In this document: in pieces, positions 10,295 through 20,048 of the stretch
Layout: the number at the start of each line of letters is the position of its first letter
How positions within the stretch are numbered: position 1 is the first letter of the stretch
Source of the DNA: Bacteroidales bacterium
Lineage (GTDB): Bacteria; Bacteroidota; Bacteroidia; Bacteroidales; P3
Assembly (NCBI GenBank): GCA_028708845.1
Contig: JAQVXZ010000001.1
Coordinates: 179,608 to 243,607, forward strand
Direction: 5' to 3'
DNA length: 64,000 nucleotides
Position numbers and translations under genes: made by a program
Notes under the pieces: model-generated
Told to the model about the DNA's origin: nothing
Seen by the model: the letters and a program-made list of their open reading frames with translations, nothing else
Databases searched by the model: none

Positions 10295-10924
10295 TTTTAA
10301 ACTTTCTTCATGTAATTTAAACCTTTCTTGACGGCGTATTTCTTTTAAAACATCTCTCTCCTGTTTTGCAATTTTTTCTTCTCTGGCAACCCTTCTAGTA
10401 ATCTTATCTAAGACTTTTAGGTCTGTAATTCCCAAAATTTCCAGCTCTCTTAAAAACAATTTAGCACAAGCATAAGCGTCAGAATCGGCATTATGATGAG
10501 TAAATTCAATGTTTTCTTGTTCACAAAGGAAGTCAAGGGAAGCCTTTTTTGTATCCTTCCACGCTATTCTTGCAGTTAGATATGAGCAGAAAGACTTAAA
10601 CTTAGGCACAGGTATCTTATAAAATTGAAGAGTCTTCTTAAGGATACCAATATCGAAAGCAGCATTATGAGCAACTAAGGTCTTATTCTCAATAAAAGGC
10701 TTAATCTCACTCCAAAGCTCCCCAAAATTAGGTTCAAATTCCACATCCTCCTTCTTGATACCGTGAATTTTTTGAGCATAAAAGTGAAAATAAGGAAAGC
10801 AAGCAGGTTTAATAAGCCATTGTTTCACAAGCACAATTTTAGAGTCTTCAACAACAGCAATACCTAACGAACAAGGGTGGGTGGGGTCTGCAGTTTCAAA
10901 ATCAATAGCAACAAAGTCAATCAT
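10265..10924 (-). CDS. DnaQ-family 3'-5' exonuclease (DNA polymerase III epsilon-like)
   Basis: A 219-residue DEDDh exonuclease. The start at 10924 gives [13 protein letters not shown], placing the Exo I motif (D8, E10) at the extreme N-terminus as is usual. An in-frame start 12 codons earlier is less likely. Exo II is seen as [12 protein letters not shown] and Exo III as [14 protein letters not shown]. The C-terminal 45 residues are basic and charged ([15 protein letters not shown]), a tail seen in PolC/epsilon-like stand-alone exonucleases. It may proofread DnaE or act in repair; sequence cannot decide which. The stop codon lies inside the end of mnmA. Upstream is a G-run array on its coding strand (11049-11153). 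Confidence 0.85.
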   Translation of the reverse strand: MIDFVAIDFETADPTHPCSLGIAVVEDSKIVLVKQWLIKPACFPYFHFYAQKIHGIKKEDVEFEPNFGELWSEIKPFIENKTLVAHNAAFDIGILKKTLQFYKIPVPKFKSFCSYLTARIAWKDTKKASLDFLCEQENIEFTHHNADSDAYACAKLFLRELEILGITDLKVLDKITRRVAREEKIAKQERDVLKEIRRQERFKLHEESLKLNNDSTTQA

Positions 10925-11048
10925 CAATATATAATAAGTAAGTTTATAATTCCAAACCACAAATTTACAAGTTTTTATTCTCCTATCCGCTTTTTATATC
11001 ATAAATCTACAACTAAACCCCATCCAAGCAAATTTAAGCCTCAAAAAA

Positions 11049-11153
11049 CCCAAATCCCCAACCCCAAAACCCAATCCCCAAATCAACCCACCAAAACCCC
11101 ATTCTAAACTTCCAAATCCCCATTCCAAAATGCTAAATCCCTATCCCCAACTT
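11049..11153. repeat. C-rich array, five units of 21 bases
   Basis: Five consecutive degenerate 21-base units starting at 11049, 11070, 11091, 11112 and 11133, mostly of the form CCnAAnCCCCAnn. The plus strand has almost no G here. On the minus strand the first three units contain seven runs of three or four G in 52 bases (11049-11100) with loops of 2-7 bases, a textbook G-quadruplex pattern. Confidence 0.75.
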
Positions 11154-11175
11154 TTCTTTCTTCGTTTCCAACTCA

Positions 11176-11306
11176 CCACATCCCCATGTCAGAGTCCCTC
11201 ACATCCCCATGTCACGGTTGCTCACATACCCATGTCAGCACACGTGACATACCCATGTGAGCAACCGTGAGATACCCATGTCAGCAAGTCTGACATACCC
11301 ATGTCA
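11176..11306. repeat. Hairpin array, six units with exact 23-base period
   Basis: Six copies of a 16-base hairpin of the form TGACAT-ACCC-ATGTCA (stem variants TCACAT, TGAGAT, ATGTGA), ending at 11191, 11214, 11237, 11260, 11283 and 11306. They are separated by 7-base spacers. Spacers two (CGGTTGC) and four (GCAACCG) are exact reverse complements of each other, so a larger inverted repeat spans the centre. Confidence 0.85.
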
Positions 11307-11337
11307 CGAGTTCAATTCTTTATTATAAAAATATAAA

Positions 11338-11377
11338 ACCCTATCTCATTCAAACAAAGCTTGATATAAGATAGGGT
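11338..11377 (-). terminator. Terminator after purF
   Basis: Inverted repeat ACCCTATCT / AGATAGGGT with a 22-base loop. Read on the minus strand it lies 46 bases after the purF stop and is followed by TTTTATATTTTTA, fitting the end of the ileS-recA-nadE-purF operon. Confidence 0.75.
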
Positions 11378-11422
11378 CTTATTAAGATTTTCAACTTTAT
11401 TTAGTTGAATTTATGGTGTTTT

Positions 11423-13270
11423 TTAGTATGCTCTTTTGCTGCTTCCTTCGTAGTAGTTGATGAATGCTTGGTTCACTACTTTGTTTCCCCCTGGAGTTGG
11501 ATACTTTCCTGTGAAATACCAATCACCTCTGTGGTTTGGGCATGCTTTATGGAGTCCTTCTATGGTTTGATATACTATTTCAACCTCTGCTCTGCAATCC
11601 TCTGGGGTTAGGAGTTTGGTTATCCTTGCGGTTATCTCATCATTAGTAAATGGTTTGTAGATTTCCCTAACATAATTCACTATTTCCTCTTTTGGAATTG
11701 TTGATTGTGCTTTACATTTTTGGTATATCTCATCAATAACATTTTGCATTCCTCTTTCTTTTAGCAAATCTATTGCAGCATTGAAGGCAATGAATTCTGT
11801 CATCCTCGACATATCTATTCCGTAACAGTCAGGGTAACGGATTTGAGGTGCAGATGATGCAATAACTATCTTCTTTGGGTTTAGCTTATCAAGTATTCTG
11901 ATTATGCTTTGTTTAAGTGTTGTTCCCCTAACTATGCTATCGTCCAAAACAACAAGGTTATCAACATGGTCACGCACTTGTCCGTAGGTTACATCGTAAA
12001 CATGGGCAACAAGATCGTCTCTATCGTTAGCATTAGTGATAAAAGTACGCATCTTAACGTCTTTAACTACTAGTGCTTCTCTTCTTGGTGAGTGCGAAAA
12101 GATTTCAAAAAGTTCTTCTTTTGTTAGCTTCCCTTCTTCTTGGCGTTTATATATTTCTTCTATTCTTGTTTGGTCAAGGTATGCATTAAGTGATTGAGCT
12201 AATCCTTGAAAGGCCACTGAGGCTGTGTTTGGAATATAAGATATTATAGTGTTTTCCATATCGTAGTTTATTGCCTTTAATATGGATTCTGTTAAGTTTG
12301 CTCCTAAGTCTTTTCTTTCTTGGTAGATTGAAGAGTCGGTTCCCCTTGAGAAGTATATCCTTTCGAATGAACATTTTGAAGGGTTAGCGTCGGCTGGTAT
12401 TACTTGTTCAATCGTAACTTGTCCATTCTTTTTAATTATTATTGCCTCTCCGCATTCTAGTTCTTTAACCTCATCACTTTTCATATTAAGTGCGGTTAGA
12501 ATTACTGGTCTTTCGGAAGCTACTGCTACAAATTCATCATTTTCGTAGTAGAAACAAGGTCTTATTCCGTGTGGATCTCTTAATACAAAGGCGTCTCCAT
12601 GTCCTAACATTCCTGCAACAACATAGCCACCATCCCAATTTTTTGTTGCCTGACGAAGAATCTTAGCAATATCTATCTCTTCTGCTATTTTATTGGTTAT
12701 AGTTATATTGTCAAAGCCTGCATCCTTGTGTTTTCTAAATATATCCTCAACTTGTCTATCAACAAAATGTCCTACCTTTTCAAGTATAACAGCTGTGTCG
12801 GCTCCATTAACAGGATGTTGTCCAAGATTAACTAACTTTGTCTTCATCTCCCCAATATTGGTTAGGTTGAAGTTTCCTGCAAGAACAACCGAGCGAGTCT
12901 TCCAATTGCTTTCTCTTAGGAAAGGGTGGAGGTTCTCTATCTCATTCTTTCCAAAGGTTCCGTAGCGTAAGTGCCCTAAGTATAGCTCTCCAATAAATCT
13001 TTGGTCAGAGAATGCTTTTGTAATTACATCTTGAATTGGTTTGTTACTATTGCTTTTAGCTATCTGAACATAAGGTGTTCCTGGAGAGGTGTCGAACTTT
13101 ATTGACGCTAAGCCTGCTCCGTCTTGTCCACGGTTATGCTGTTTTTCCATCAGTAAGTACATCTTGTTTAAGCCCCAATACTTAGTGCCATACTTCTTTT
13201 CATAATACTCCAAAGGCTTTTTCAATCGAAGTAATGCTATTCCACATTCATGTTTAATACTATCGCTCAT
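11423..13270 (-). CDS. purF: Amidophosphoribosyltransferase-family protein, long form
   Basis: A class II glutamine amidotransferase joined to a phosphoribosyltransferase domain, the architecture that makes 5-phosphoribosylamine in purine synthesis. The PRPP-binding motif is clear (VVLDDSIVRGTT, around residue 440). At 615 residues it is longer than classic PurF (about 470-510), matching a long Bacteroidota form; some genomes carry both forms, so it may be a paralogue. The candidate nucleophile is C9 (KHECGIALL), so an eight-residue propeptide would have to be removed, as happens in Bacillus-type PurF. It begins 6 bases after nadE and is the last gene of the operon. Confidence 0.85.
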   Translation of the reverse strand: MSDSIKHECGIALLRLKKPLEYYEKKYGTKYWGLNKMYLLMEKQHNRGQDGAGLASIKFDTSPGTPYVQIAKSNSNKPIQDVITKAFSDQRFIGELYLGHLRYGTFGKNEIENLHPFLRESNWKTRSVVLAGNFNLTNIGEMKTKLVNLGQHPVNGADTAVILEKVGHFVDRQVEDIFRKHKDAGFDNITITNKIAEEIDIAKILRQATKNWDGGYVVAGMLGHGDAFVLRDPHGIRPCFYYENDEFVAVASERPVILTALNMKSDEVKELECGEAIIIKKNGQVTIEQVIPADANPSKCSFERIYFSRGTDSSIYQERKDLGANLTESILKAINYDMENTIISYIPNTASVAFQGLAQSLNAYLDQTRIEEIYKRQEEGKLTKEELFEIFSHSPRREALVVKDVKMRTFITNANDRDDLVAHVYDVTYGQVRDHVDNLVVLDDSIVRGTTLKQSIIRILDKLNPKKIVIASSAPQIRYPDCYGIDMSRMTEFIAFNAAIDLLKERGMQNVIDEIYQKCKAQSTIPKEEIVNYVREIYKPFTNDEITARITKLLTPEDCRAEVEIVYQTIEGLHKACPNHRGDWYFTGKYPTPGGNKVVNQAFINYYEGSSKRAY

Positions 13271-13276
13271 ATTCTT

Positions 13277-14857
13277 TTAGGATATTGGCACTCTTCGATC
13301 AAGTCCAAAGCAATTCTTAGTTACCTTAACTGCCATAGGACATTGACGACGTTTCCATTCGTTTATTTTTACTAACTTAATTATTCTCTCTATTATTGCT
13401 CTATCAACCTCTAAGGCTTCTTTCTCAAATTCTTCTGTGATTTCATCTAAGGACTTGCAATTATCTATATGCTCTGTCAAGACCCTATCTAATATATCGT
13501 AATCGGGAAGTGAGTCAGTGTCTTTTTGCTCTAATCTAAGCTCAGCCGAAGGTGGCTTTGTGATTGAATTCCAAGGAATAGGTACATCATCTGAATGAGG
13601 GTTCGCTTTCAAAAACTCTTCATTAATATATTGTGATAATTCCCATACTTCTGTCTTATAAACATCTGCTAAAATAGATATTGAACCTGAGGTATCACCA
13701 TAAAGCGTTCCATATCCAACAGCAGCTTCTGATTTATTGGTTGTGTTAAGAAGAGCTCCTCCAAATTTGTTTGCATACCACATAAGTGAAACACATCTTA
13801 AACGACTTTGTATGTTTTCTTCTGCAACAGAAAATGTTTGGTTTGGGAAAACAGAATCAAAAGTCTTTGAGCACTGATCATAACTATCTTTTATAGGGAT
13901 AATATGGTGCTCAACGCCTAAGTTCTTTGCAGAATCTAAAGCGTCTTTTATTGAATGGTCTGATGAAAACTCAGAAGGCATTAGTATTCCTACAACATTT
14001 TCTTTTCCAAGAGCATTAACTGCAAGTGCCAAAACAAGAGCTGAATCAATTCCTCCTGAAAGTCCAAGAACGGCTTTATCTATATGGTTCTTATGATAAT
14101 AATCTCTTATTGCAAGACTTAGAGCCTCGTATAGGTTTTGAAGTCTTGAAGGGGAGTTTTGAGCAATTGGTTTGATAGTTTCTGTGTCAAAAGACTGTGA
14201 ATGGTATTTGAAATTAGGCAAACGACCACATAGCTCACCCTTTGTATTTAAGATAAAACTACCACCTGAATATATATAACCACCTTCTGCACCTGAACGA
14301 TTGCAAAAAACTAATGTTGTTTTTAGTTTCCTGACCAAGACAATTAATTCATTTAATAGGTCTTTTTGCTGGTCGTGATAGAAGATTTGATTTGTGCAAA
14401 TGATTAGAGTATCAACCTTAGTTTTCTTTTCAACAAAGTCTTTTATGTCCTCAAAGAAACCAAAGCCAATGGTTTGTGTTTTATAACTAACAACCTCTAT
14501 GCCTGTTCCTCTTTCAAATCCAATATCGAATTGAGAAAGGTTTTTCTTAGTTGATATGGCTAGTAGTTCACCATCTTCAACCATTATTATTGAATTGTAT
14601 TTCTTCCTTTCAAGTTCAATTGGAGAGCCAAAAATAAGGTCTCTCTTTTCCATAAGTAAGCTCTCGCATACCTTTGATGAGGAAGAAAAAACATCAGAAT
14701 AGGAAGTTGCATTATATAACGACCCTCCACTTACTGCAAGCTCTGGAAAAATAGATAATACATCGTTATTTACTTCCTTTAAACAATCAGTAATTATTCT
14801 TTTGTTGAAGTTAAATCCTAATGTCTTAGGATTTAATTGATTTATTTGAATTTTCAT
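13277..14857 (-). CDS. nadE: NAD+ synthetase with N-terminal nitrilase-like domain
   Basis: Amidates nicotinate adenine dinucleotide to NAD+. Residues 1-225 resemble the nitrilase-type glutaminase domain and residues 245-526 the synthetase, with the PP-loop SGGIDS at 267-272. Glutamine-dependent NadE uses a Glu-Lys-Cys triad in the first domain. Here E39 (FPEL) and a lysine at 104 are present, but the cysteine of the usual CED motif is F135 (FFED; codon at 14453-14455 reads TTT on the coding strand). The glutaminase half may therefore be inactive and the enzyme ammonia-dependent. It is shorter than the usual 540-680 residues. It starts on the base directly after recA. Confidence 0.88.
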   Translation of the reverse strand: MKIQINQLNPKTLGFNFNKRIITDCLKEVNNDVLSIFPELAVSGGSLYNATSYSDVFSSSSKVCESLLMEKRDLIFGSPIELERKKYNSIIMVEDGELLAISTKKNLSQFDIGFERGTGIEVVSYKTQTIGFGFFEDIKDFVEKKTKVDTLIICTNQIFYHDQQKDLLNELIVLVRKLKTTLVFCNRSGAEGGYIYSGGSFILNTKGELCGRLPNFKYHSQSFDTETIKPIAQNSPSRLQNLYEALSLAIRDYYHKNHIDKAVLGLSGGIDSALVLALAVNALGKENVVGILMPSEFSSDHSIKDALDSAKNLGVEHHIIPIKDSYDQCSKTFDSVFPNQTFSVAEENIQSRLRCVSLMWYANKFGGALLNTTNKSEAAVGYGTLYGDTSGSISILADVYKTEVWELSQYINEEFLKANPHSDDVPIPWNSITKPPSAELRLEQKDTDSLPDYDILDRVLTEHIDNCKSLDEITEEFEKEALEVDRAIIERIIKLVKINEWKRRQCPMAVKVTKNCFGLDRRVPIS

Positions 14858-15880
14858 TTATTCTTTTAATGCTTGGCGTATTTGACCCTCAAGCTCTATC
14901 ATTAATTCTTCGTTATCTAAAAGAAGTTGTTTAACAGCTTCACGTCCTTGTCCTAGTTTTGTTTCGCCATAAGAGAACCAAGAACCACTTTTCTTAATTA
15001 TGTTTTTCTCAACGCCCATATCAATGATTTCTCCAACCTTCGATATACCTACGCCAAAGGTTAAATCAAATTCAACTTGGCGGAAAGGAGGTGCAAGTTT
15101 ATTCTTCACTACCTTAACTCTTACTCTATTTCCCACGTTTTGATCACCTTCTTTAATTGCTTGAATACGGCGAATATCTAAACGAATAGAAGAATAGAAC
15201 TTAAGAGCATTTCCTCCTGTTGTTGTTTCTGGGTTACCAAAAACAATACCTATCTTTTCTCTTAGTTGGTTGATGAAAATACAACAGCAATTTGTTCTAG
15301 AAATTGTTGAGGTTAGTTTTCTAAGAGCTTGTGACATCAAACGAGCCTGAAGACCCATCTTGCTATCACCCATTTCTCCATCAATTTCTGCTTTTGGAGT
15401 TAGAGCCGCAACAGAGTCAATAACTATAATATCAATTGCTCCTGAACGAATTAAATTATCTGTAATTTCTAATGCTTGTTCTCCATTGTCTGGTTGAGAG
15501 ATAAAAAGATTTTCTATATCAACTCCTAGCTTTTGAGCATAAGAACTATCGAAGGCATGCTCTGCATCAATAAATGCTGCAACTCCTCCAGCCTTTTGAG
15601 CCTCTGCAATTGCGTGAATAGCTAAGGTTGTTTTACCAGAACTCTCTGGTCCATATATTTCAATTACTCTTCCTCTTGGCAAACCACCTATTCCAAGGGC
15701 AATATCTAAACCAAGTGAGCCAGTTGAAATAATATTTACTTCAACAGCAGGCTTATCACCAAGTTTCATGATTGATCCCTTACCGTAATTCTTTTCAATC
15801 TTATCAATTGTCGATTGCAATACCTTTAGCTTCTCAAGCTTAGCTGCGTCAACTTTGTTCTCTTTATTCTCTTTTGCCAT
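14858..15880 (-). CDS. recA: Recombinase RecA
   Basis: DNA strand-exchange ATPase of homologous recombination and SOS control. The 340-residue length is typical. Walker A is GPESSGKT at 77-84, and the L1/L2 DNA-binding region ([29 protein letters not shown] stretch and [20 protein letters not shown] region) is intact. An N-terminal lysine-rich extension of about 20 residues is usual in Bacteroidota. It sits between ileS (20-base gap) and nadE (no gap). No SOS box is visible immediately upstream, and it appears to be transcribed with ileS. Confidence 0.98.
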   Translation of the reverse strand: MAKENKENKVDAAKLEKLKVLQSTIDKIEKNYGKGSIMKLGDKPAVEVNIISTGSLGLDIALGIGGLPRGRVIEIYGPESSGKTTLAIHAIAEAQKAGGVAAFIDAEHAFDSSYAQKLGVDIENLFISQPDNGEQALEITDNLIRSGAIDIIVIDSVAALTPKAEIDGEMGDSKMGLQARLMSQALRKLTSTISRTNCCCIFINQLREKIGIVFGNPETTTGGNALKFYSSIRLDIRRIQAIKEGDQNVGNRVRVKVVKNKLAPPFRQVEFDLTFGVGISKVGEIIDMGVEKNIIKKSGSWFSYGETKLGQGREAVKQLLLDNEELMIELEGQIRQALKE

Positions 15881-15900
15881 AATGTTGTATATAATATAAT

Positions 15901-18900
15901 TTATACTTTACTAATATTTATTGCTAACTCAACACCTTCAATAATATCTATTTTAAGTATTGGTTCAAAATGTTGTTGACCAATTATAGCCGAAACACCT
16001 TGTCTTCTAAGTGATAAGTCGCTTGTTAGGGTTTCTCCTTTAATGTATTCGCTGTACTCTTGAATAACTTCTTCCAAAAGAGCATTATATTCAATCTCAA
16101 CTCTTATAAAGTCTGTTACCTCAAATAATTGATCTTTTCTAATGTTTTGAATTCTATTTACAAGTTCTCTTGCTATTGCTTCTTTAAGTAAGGACTCTGT
16201 TATTGTGGTATCAAGAGCTACTGTTATATTTCCATCATTCTGAACAACCCATCCTGGAATATCTTGTGTTACTATTTCAACATCAGACAAAAGAAGTTCA
16301 ATTTCTTCATTGTTTATATCAAGTATTATCTTGCCTTCTCTTTCTAGGTCTGAAATTCTTTCTTGTGAAAATCCATCTAAGCTATTTGCAATTGCCTTCA
16401 TCTTAGAACCAAACTTTGGTCCTAAGGTTTTAAAGTTTGCTTTTGCTTTCTTAACCAAAACATTATTCTCAGGAGAAAGGAATTCTATTGCTTTAACATT
16501 AACTTCCGAAAGTATTAACTCTTCAACCTTTTCTATTTGTGAAATAAAATTTTGGTTTGGAGCTGGAATCAATATCTTTTGAAGAGGTTGCCTTACTCTT
16601 AAATTGTTTTTCTTTCTTAGAGATAAGACCATTGAGCTAACCTTTTGAGCTAAGAACATTCTCTCTTCTAATCCCTTATCAATTAAACTTTCATCAGGTG
16701 TTGGGAAATCGGTATAGTGGACAGAAGAAATAGGCTTATTGTTCTCATCTTTGCGACGAGATGATATATTATTTAGGTCTAAGAATAATCTCTCTGCAAA
16801 GAATGGTGCAATTGGCGACATTAGCTGAGAAAGAGTTTCAAGACAAGTATATAATGTTTGATAAGCTGAAATCTTATCCTCAGTGTATTCTCCCTTCCAA
16901 AAACGGCGTCTACATAAACGCACATACCAATTACTTAAACACTCATCTACAAAACTACTTATTGCTCTTGCGGCACGTGTTGGTTCATAATCGTTATATG
17001 ATTCATCAATTGATTTGATTAGAGAGTTAAGTTCTGAAAGTATCCAACGGTCTATTTCTGGTCTATCTGCATATGGAATATCTTTTTCGCAATATGCAAA
17101 TGAATCAATATTAGCATAGAGTGCAAAAAAGCTATATGTATTGTATAGAGTTCCAAAGAGTTTCCTACGAACTTCATCAACTCCATCAATATCAAACTTT
17201 AAGTTTTCCCATGGTTGAGAGTTTGAAATCATATACCAACGTGTTGCATCTGCTCCGTACTTATCAATAACTTCAAAAGGATTAACTCCATTGCCTAATC
17301 GCTTTGACATCTTATTGCCATTCTTATCTAGAACCAAGCCATTCGAAACAACATTCTTAAATGCAACGGAATCGAAAACAAGGGTTGAAATTGCATGAAG
17401 CGTAAAGAACCATCCTCTTGTTTGATCAACTCCTTCCGCAATAAAATCTGCAGGGAATGTCTTCTTTAGTTCATCTTCTGAACAAGAAAAAGGATAGTGA
17501 ACCTGTGCATAAGGCATTGCTCCTGAATCAAACCAAACATCAATAAGGTCTGTTTCACGCATCATCTTTTCACCCTTTGGAGAAACTAAAACAACATCAT
17601 CAATATATGGTCTATGTAAGTCAAAAGAAAGATAGTCCTTAGAGGCATACTTGTTTTCCTTCATAAAGCCTTTCTCAATACTCTTGTCTATTTCTTTTCT
17701 TAGCATTTCAACCGAAGAGATACAGATTTCTTCTTTTCCATCCTCTGTTCTCCAAATAGGAAGTGGTGTTCCCCAGTATCTTGAACGGGAAAGGTTCCAA
17801 TCCACAAGGTTTTCTAACCAATTGCCAAAGCGTCCTGTTCCTGTTGATTCAGGTTTCCAGTTAATTGTTTTATTAAGTTCAATCATCCTATCCTTGATTG
17901 CAGTGGTGCGAATAAACCAAGAATCAAGTGGATAATAAAGAATTGGTTTATCTGTCCTCCAACAATGTGGATAGTTATGCGTATGTTTTTCTATTTTGAA
18001 AGCCTTGCCTTCTTGCTTTAAAGATAATGCAATCTCAACATCAAGGCTCATATCTTTTTCTGTTAGTTTGCTGTCGAATGCATTCTTAACATACTTACCT
18101 TCAAACTTAGAATAAAGCTCTTTGTTTATATATTTTTCTACGAAATCATTGTCTAAAACATCCATTGTGTAGAACTTCCCTGTCCTATCAACCATTGGCT
18201 GACGCTTTCCCTCTTTATCAATTAGGATTAAAGGAGGAATGCCAGATTGTTTTGCAACCTTATCATCATCTGCTCCGAAAGTAGGAGCAATATGCACAAT
18301 ACCTGTTCCGTCATCTGTTGTTACAAAATCACCAGAAATAACTCTAAATGCACTCTCTTGAGGTTTTATCCAAGGCAAAAGTTGATGGTATTCCATCCCA
18401 ACTAAGTCTTTCCCTTTGCATTCTTTAATTATTCTATATGGAAGCACCTTATCATTTTGGGAATATTCCATTGGTAATTCTTGAGCCTCCTGTGTGAAGA
18501 AAGAATTCATAAGTGGCTTACCCAAAATAACTGTTATAGGCTCGGCTGTATATGGATTGAAAGTCCTAACCCAAACATAATCTATATTTGGTCCAACTGC
18601 AAGTGCTGTATTTGATGGAAGTGTCCAAGGTGTTGTTGTCCATGCAATAAAGTAAGTGTCTTTATGTTCTTCTGACTTAACCTTAAACTGTGCTACCATT
18701 GTCGTATCCTTAACGTCCTTATAGCAACCAGGCATATTTAACTCGTGAGAACTTAGTCCTGTTCCTGCAGCAGGGGAAAAAGGTTGTATAGTATATCCTT
18801 TGTATAAGTATCCTTTTTTGTGAAGCTCTCCAATCAAGAACCAAAGAGTCTCAATATATTCGTTTTTGAAGGTAATATAGGGATTATCCAAGTCAACCCA

Positions 18901-19326
18901 ATAGCCCATTTGCTTAGTCAAGTCATCCCACATATCCTTGTATTTCATAACCTCAGCCTTGCAAGCCTCGTTATAATCATCAACAGATATTTTTTTGCCA
19001 ATATCTTCTTTCGTAATACCTAAATTCTTTTCAACTCCTAATTCAACTGGCAAACCGTGAGTATCCCAACCTGCCTTACGTGCAACATGGTATCCTTTCA
19101 TCGATTTATAGCGACAAAATATATCTTTTATAGCTCTTGCCATAACATGATGAATTCCTGGCTGACCATTTGCAGAAGGAGGTCCTTCGTAAAATATAAA
19201 TTCTTTAGAACCCTGGCGAAGTTTTAGGCTGTTTTCAAAAACCTTATTCTCCTGCCAATATTCCTGTATATCCTTGTTAATCGTTGTTAAGTCAAGCTGT
19301 TTGTATTCTTGATACTTCATTCCCAT
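15901..19326 (-). CDS. ileS: Isoleucyl-tRNA synthetase, type 2
   Basis: Charges tRNA-Ile. The 1141-residue protein has the HIGH signature as GIHHVMAR (about residue 57) and KMSKRLGN (about 665), with the CP1 editing domain between them. The long C-terminal part, instead of a short zinc-binding tail, is typical of the eukaryote-like type 2 enzymes, which as a class tend to resist mupirocin. Either of two methionines could start it (19326 or 19320; MGMKYQEY). A well-formed promoter lies 42-72 bases upstream. It is the first gene of the ileS-recA-nadE-purF operon. Confidence 0.96.
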   Translation of the reverse strand: MGMKYQEYKQLDLTTINKDIQEYWQENKVFENSLKLRQGSKEFIFYEGPPSANGQPGIHHVMARAIKDIFCRYKSMKGYHVARKAGWDTHGLPVELGVEKNLGITKEDIGKKISVDDYNEACKAEVMKYKDMWDDLTKQMGYWVDLDNPYITFKNEYIETLWFLIGELHKKGYLYKGYTIQPFSPAAGTGLSSHELNMPGCYKDVKDTTMVAQFKVKSEEHKDTYFIAWTTTPWTLPSNTALAVGPNIDYVWVRTFNPYTAEPITVILGKPLMNSFFTQEAQELPMEYSQNDKVLPYRIIKECKGKDLVGMEYHQLLPWIKPQESAFRVISGDFVTTDDGTGIVHIAPTFGADDDKVAKQSGIPPLILIDKEGKRQPMVDRTGKFYTMDVLDNDFVEKYINKELYSKFEGKYVKNAFDSKLTEKDMSLDVEIALSLKQEGKAFKIEKHTHNYPHCWRTDKPILYYPLDSWFIRTTAIKDRMIELNKTINWKPESTGTGRFGNWLENLVDWNLSRSRYWGTPLPIWRTEDGKEEICISSVEMLRKEIDKSIEKGFMKENKYASKDYLSFDLHRPYIDDVVLVSPKGEKMMRETDLIDVWFDSGAMPYAQVHYPFSCSEDELKKTFPADFIAEGVDQTRGWFFTLHAISTLVFDSVAFKNVVSNGLVLDKNGNKMSKRLGNGVNPFEVIDKYGADATRWYMISNSQPWENLKFDIDGVDEVRRKLFGTLYNTYSFFALYANIDSFAYCEKDIPYADRPEIDRWILSELNSLIKSIDESYNDYEPTRAARAISSFVDECLSNWYVRLCRRRFWKGEYTEDKISAYQTLYTCLETLSQLMSPIAPFFAERLFLDLNNISSRRKDENNKPISSVHYTDFPTPDESLIDKGLEERMFLAQKVSSMVLSLRKKNNLRVRQPLQKILIPAPNQNFISQIEKVEELILSEVNVKAIEFLSPENNVLVKKAKANFKTLGPKFGSKMKAIANSLDGFSQERISDLEREGKIILDINNEEIELLLSDVEIVTQDIPGWVVQNDGNITVALDTTITESLLKEAIARELVNRIQNIRKDQLFEVTDFIRVEIEYNALLEEVIQEYSEYIKGETLTSDLSLRRQGVSAIIGQQHFEPILKIDIIEGVELAINISKV

Positions 19327-19367
19327 ACCCTATTCTTAATGATTAATTTAAGTTTGATTTTAACTTG

Positions 19368-19398
19368 CAAAATTACGAATATTATTAGAGAAATCAAA
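19368..19398 (-). promoter_or_regulatory. Bacteroidota promoter for the ileS operon
   Basis: On the minus strand: TTTG at 19395-19398, a 19-base spacer, then TAATTTTG at 19368-19375. This is an ideal TTTG-N19-TAnnTTTG match and supports transcription of ileS, recA, nadE and purF together. Confidence 0.8.
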
Positions 19399-19530
19399 AG
19401 ATTAGAAATAAGCATTTATAATTTTTGAAAATGATTTTTAAAATATAGGATTAAACCTCTAAATATTAAATCATTAAAATGGGTTTCTGCAATATATTTT
19501 TGTTGATATGTAAAAATAATGATGAAAAAA

Positions 19531-19561
19531 TTTGGTAGGAATAAAAAATATTGTACTTTTG
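19531..19561 (+). promoter_or_regulatory. Bacteroidota promoter for tRNA-Val
   Basis: TTTG at 19531-19534, 19 bases, then TACTTTTG at 19554-19561, 11 bases before the tRNA. It is an ideal match to the TTTG-N19-TAnnTTTG consensus. Confidence 0.85.
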
Positions 19562-19572
19562 CATCCTCATTT

Positions 19573-19647
19573 GGGAGCATAGCTCAGCTGGTTCAGAGCA
19601 TCTGCCTTACAAGCAGAGGGTCACAGGTTCGAATCCTGTTGCTCCCA
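19573..19647 (+). tRNA. tRNA-Val (anticodon TAC)
   Basis: The 75-base cloverleaf folds fully. The acceptor GGGAGCA pairs with TGCTCCC and the D stem is GCTC/GAGC. The anticodon stem TCTGC/GCAGA encloses CTTACAA, giving anticodon TAC. The T arm is ACAGG-TTCGAAT-CCTGT and the discriminator is A. CCA is not encoded. It has its own promoter and terminator, so it is a single-gene unit. Confidence 0.97.
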
Positions 19648-19656
19648 CACCCTAAG

Positions 19657-19688
19657 AAAACCTTACATTATTCAATGTGAGGTTTTTT
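19657..19688 (+). terminator. Terminator after tRNA-Val
   Basis: Stem AAAACCTTACAT / ATGTGAGGTTTT (one T-G pair) with a six-base loop, followed by T residues, beginning 9 bases after the tRNA. Confidence 0.85.
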
Positions 19689-19756
19689 ATTTTAACCTAT
19701 TCCCTCCTTACTTATATTCAATAAATTTAAACGCAGATCTAATTAATTAATTTGCT

Positions 19757-19797
19757 GAAAGAATTTCCTAATTCAAAGAAAGAATTTTCTGAAACGC
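19757..19797. repeat. Two 21-base units, GAAAGAATTT type
   Basis: GAAAGAATTTCCT at 19757 and GAAAGAATTTTCT at 19778, exactly 21 bases apart. In reverse complement the block closely resembles the 43474-43557 array (shared CTTTCTTTGA..AGGAAATTCTTTC pattern) and the block at 33723-33764. The rest of the 19327-20048 gap, apart from the tRNA, the promoters and the arrays below, shows nothing I can name. Confidence 0.65.
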
Positions 19798-19810
19798 TGT
19801 ATTATTTTCA

Positions 19811-19892
19811 TAAGGTGGCAGGTTACTTGTAGTAAGGTGGCAGGTTACTCGAGTAAGGTGGCAGGTTACTATGTGTAAGGTGGCACCTTACT
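19811..19892. repeat. Four units of TAAGGTGGCAGGTTACT, period 21-22
   Basis: A 17-base core at 19811, 19833, 19854 and 19876. The fourth copy reads TAAGGTGGCACCTTACT, which with its preceding G forms the perfect palindrome GTAAGGTG-G-CACCTTAC. The same core recurs in reverse complement as four copies at 33768-33851. Confidence 0.9.
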
Positions 19893-19893
19893 C

Positions 19894-19935
19894 AATTAAA
19901 GCTTTGTTTTAGAAAATTAAAGCTTAGTTTTATGA
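19894..19935. repeat. Two 21-base units, AATTAAAGCTT type
   Basis: AATTAAAGCTTTGTTTTA at 19894 and AATTAAAGCTTAGTTTTA at 19915, exactly 21 bases apart and immediately following the previous array. The sequence is unrelated but the period is the same. Confidence 0.75.
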
Positions 19936-20018
19936 GGCTATTACTTGATCTTGGGACTTTATTATTGAGTTATATTATTTTAGATTCAGACTTTGATTTT
20001 TTATCGCCCCACAATCAT

Positions 20019-20026
20019 TATCTTTG
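20019..20026 (+). promoter_or_regulatory. Promoter -7 box for the lytic transglycosylase gene
   Basis: TATCTTTG, 22 bases before the ATG at 20049. A TTTG exists at 19992 but the 23-base spacing is longer than ideal. Confidence 0.5.
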
Positions 20027-20048
20027 CAGAATTAAATAAAGAAATATT

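Larger units (their letters stand above)
10925..11422. other. Intergenic stretch with two repeat arrays and a terminator
   Basis: About 500 bases without a credible gene, between the exonuclease start and the purF end. It holds a C-rich 21-base array (11049-11153), a hairpin array of 23-base period (11176-11306) and the purF terminator (11338-11377). Open frames here are low-complexity translations of the arrays. Confidence 0.8.

Noticed and set aside
10877..11107. 76-codon plus-strand open frame ending in proline/lysine-rich sequence
   Set aside because: It starts inside the exonuclease gene on the other strand and continues through the C-rich 21-base array; low complexity, no coding character.
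11176..11306. CRISPR-like repeat-spacer pattern
   Set aside because: The period is exact but spacers are only 7 bases, repeats are 16 bases and two spacers are reverse complements of each other. No cas genes are present.
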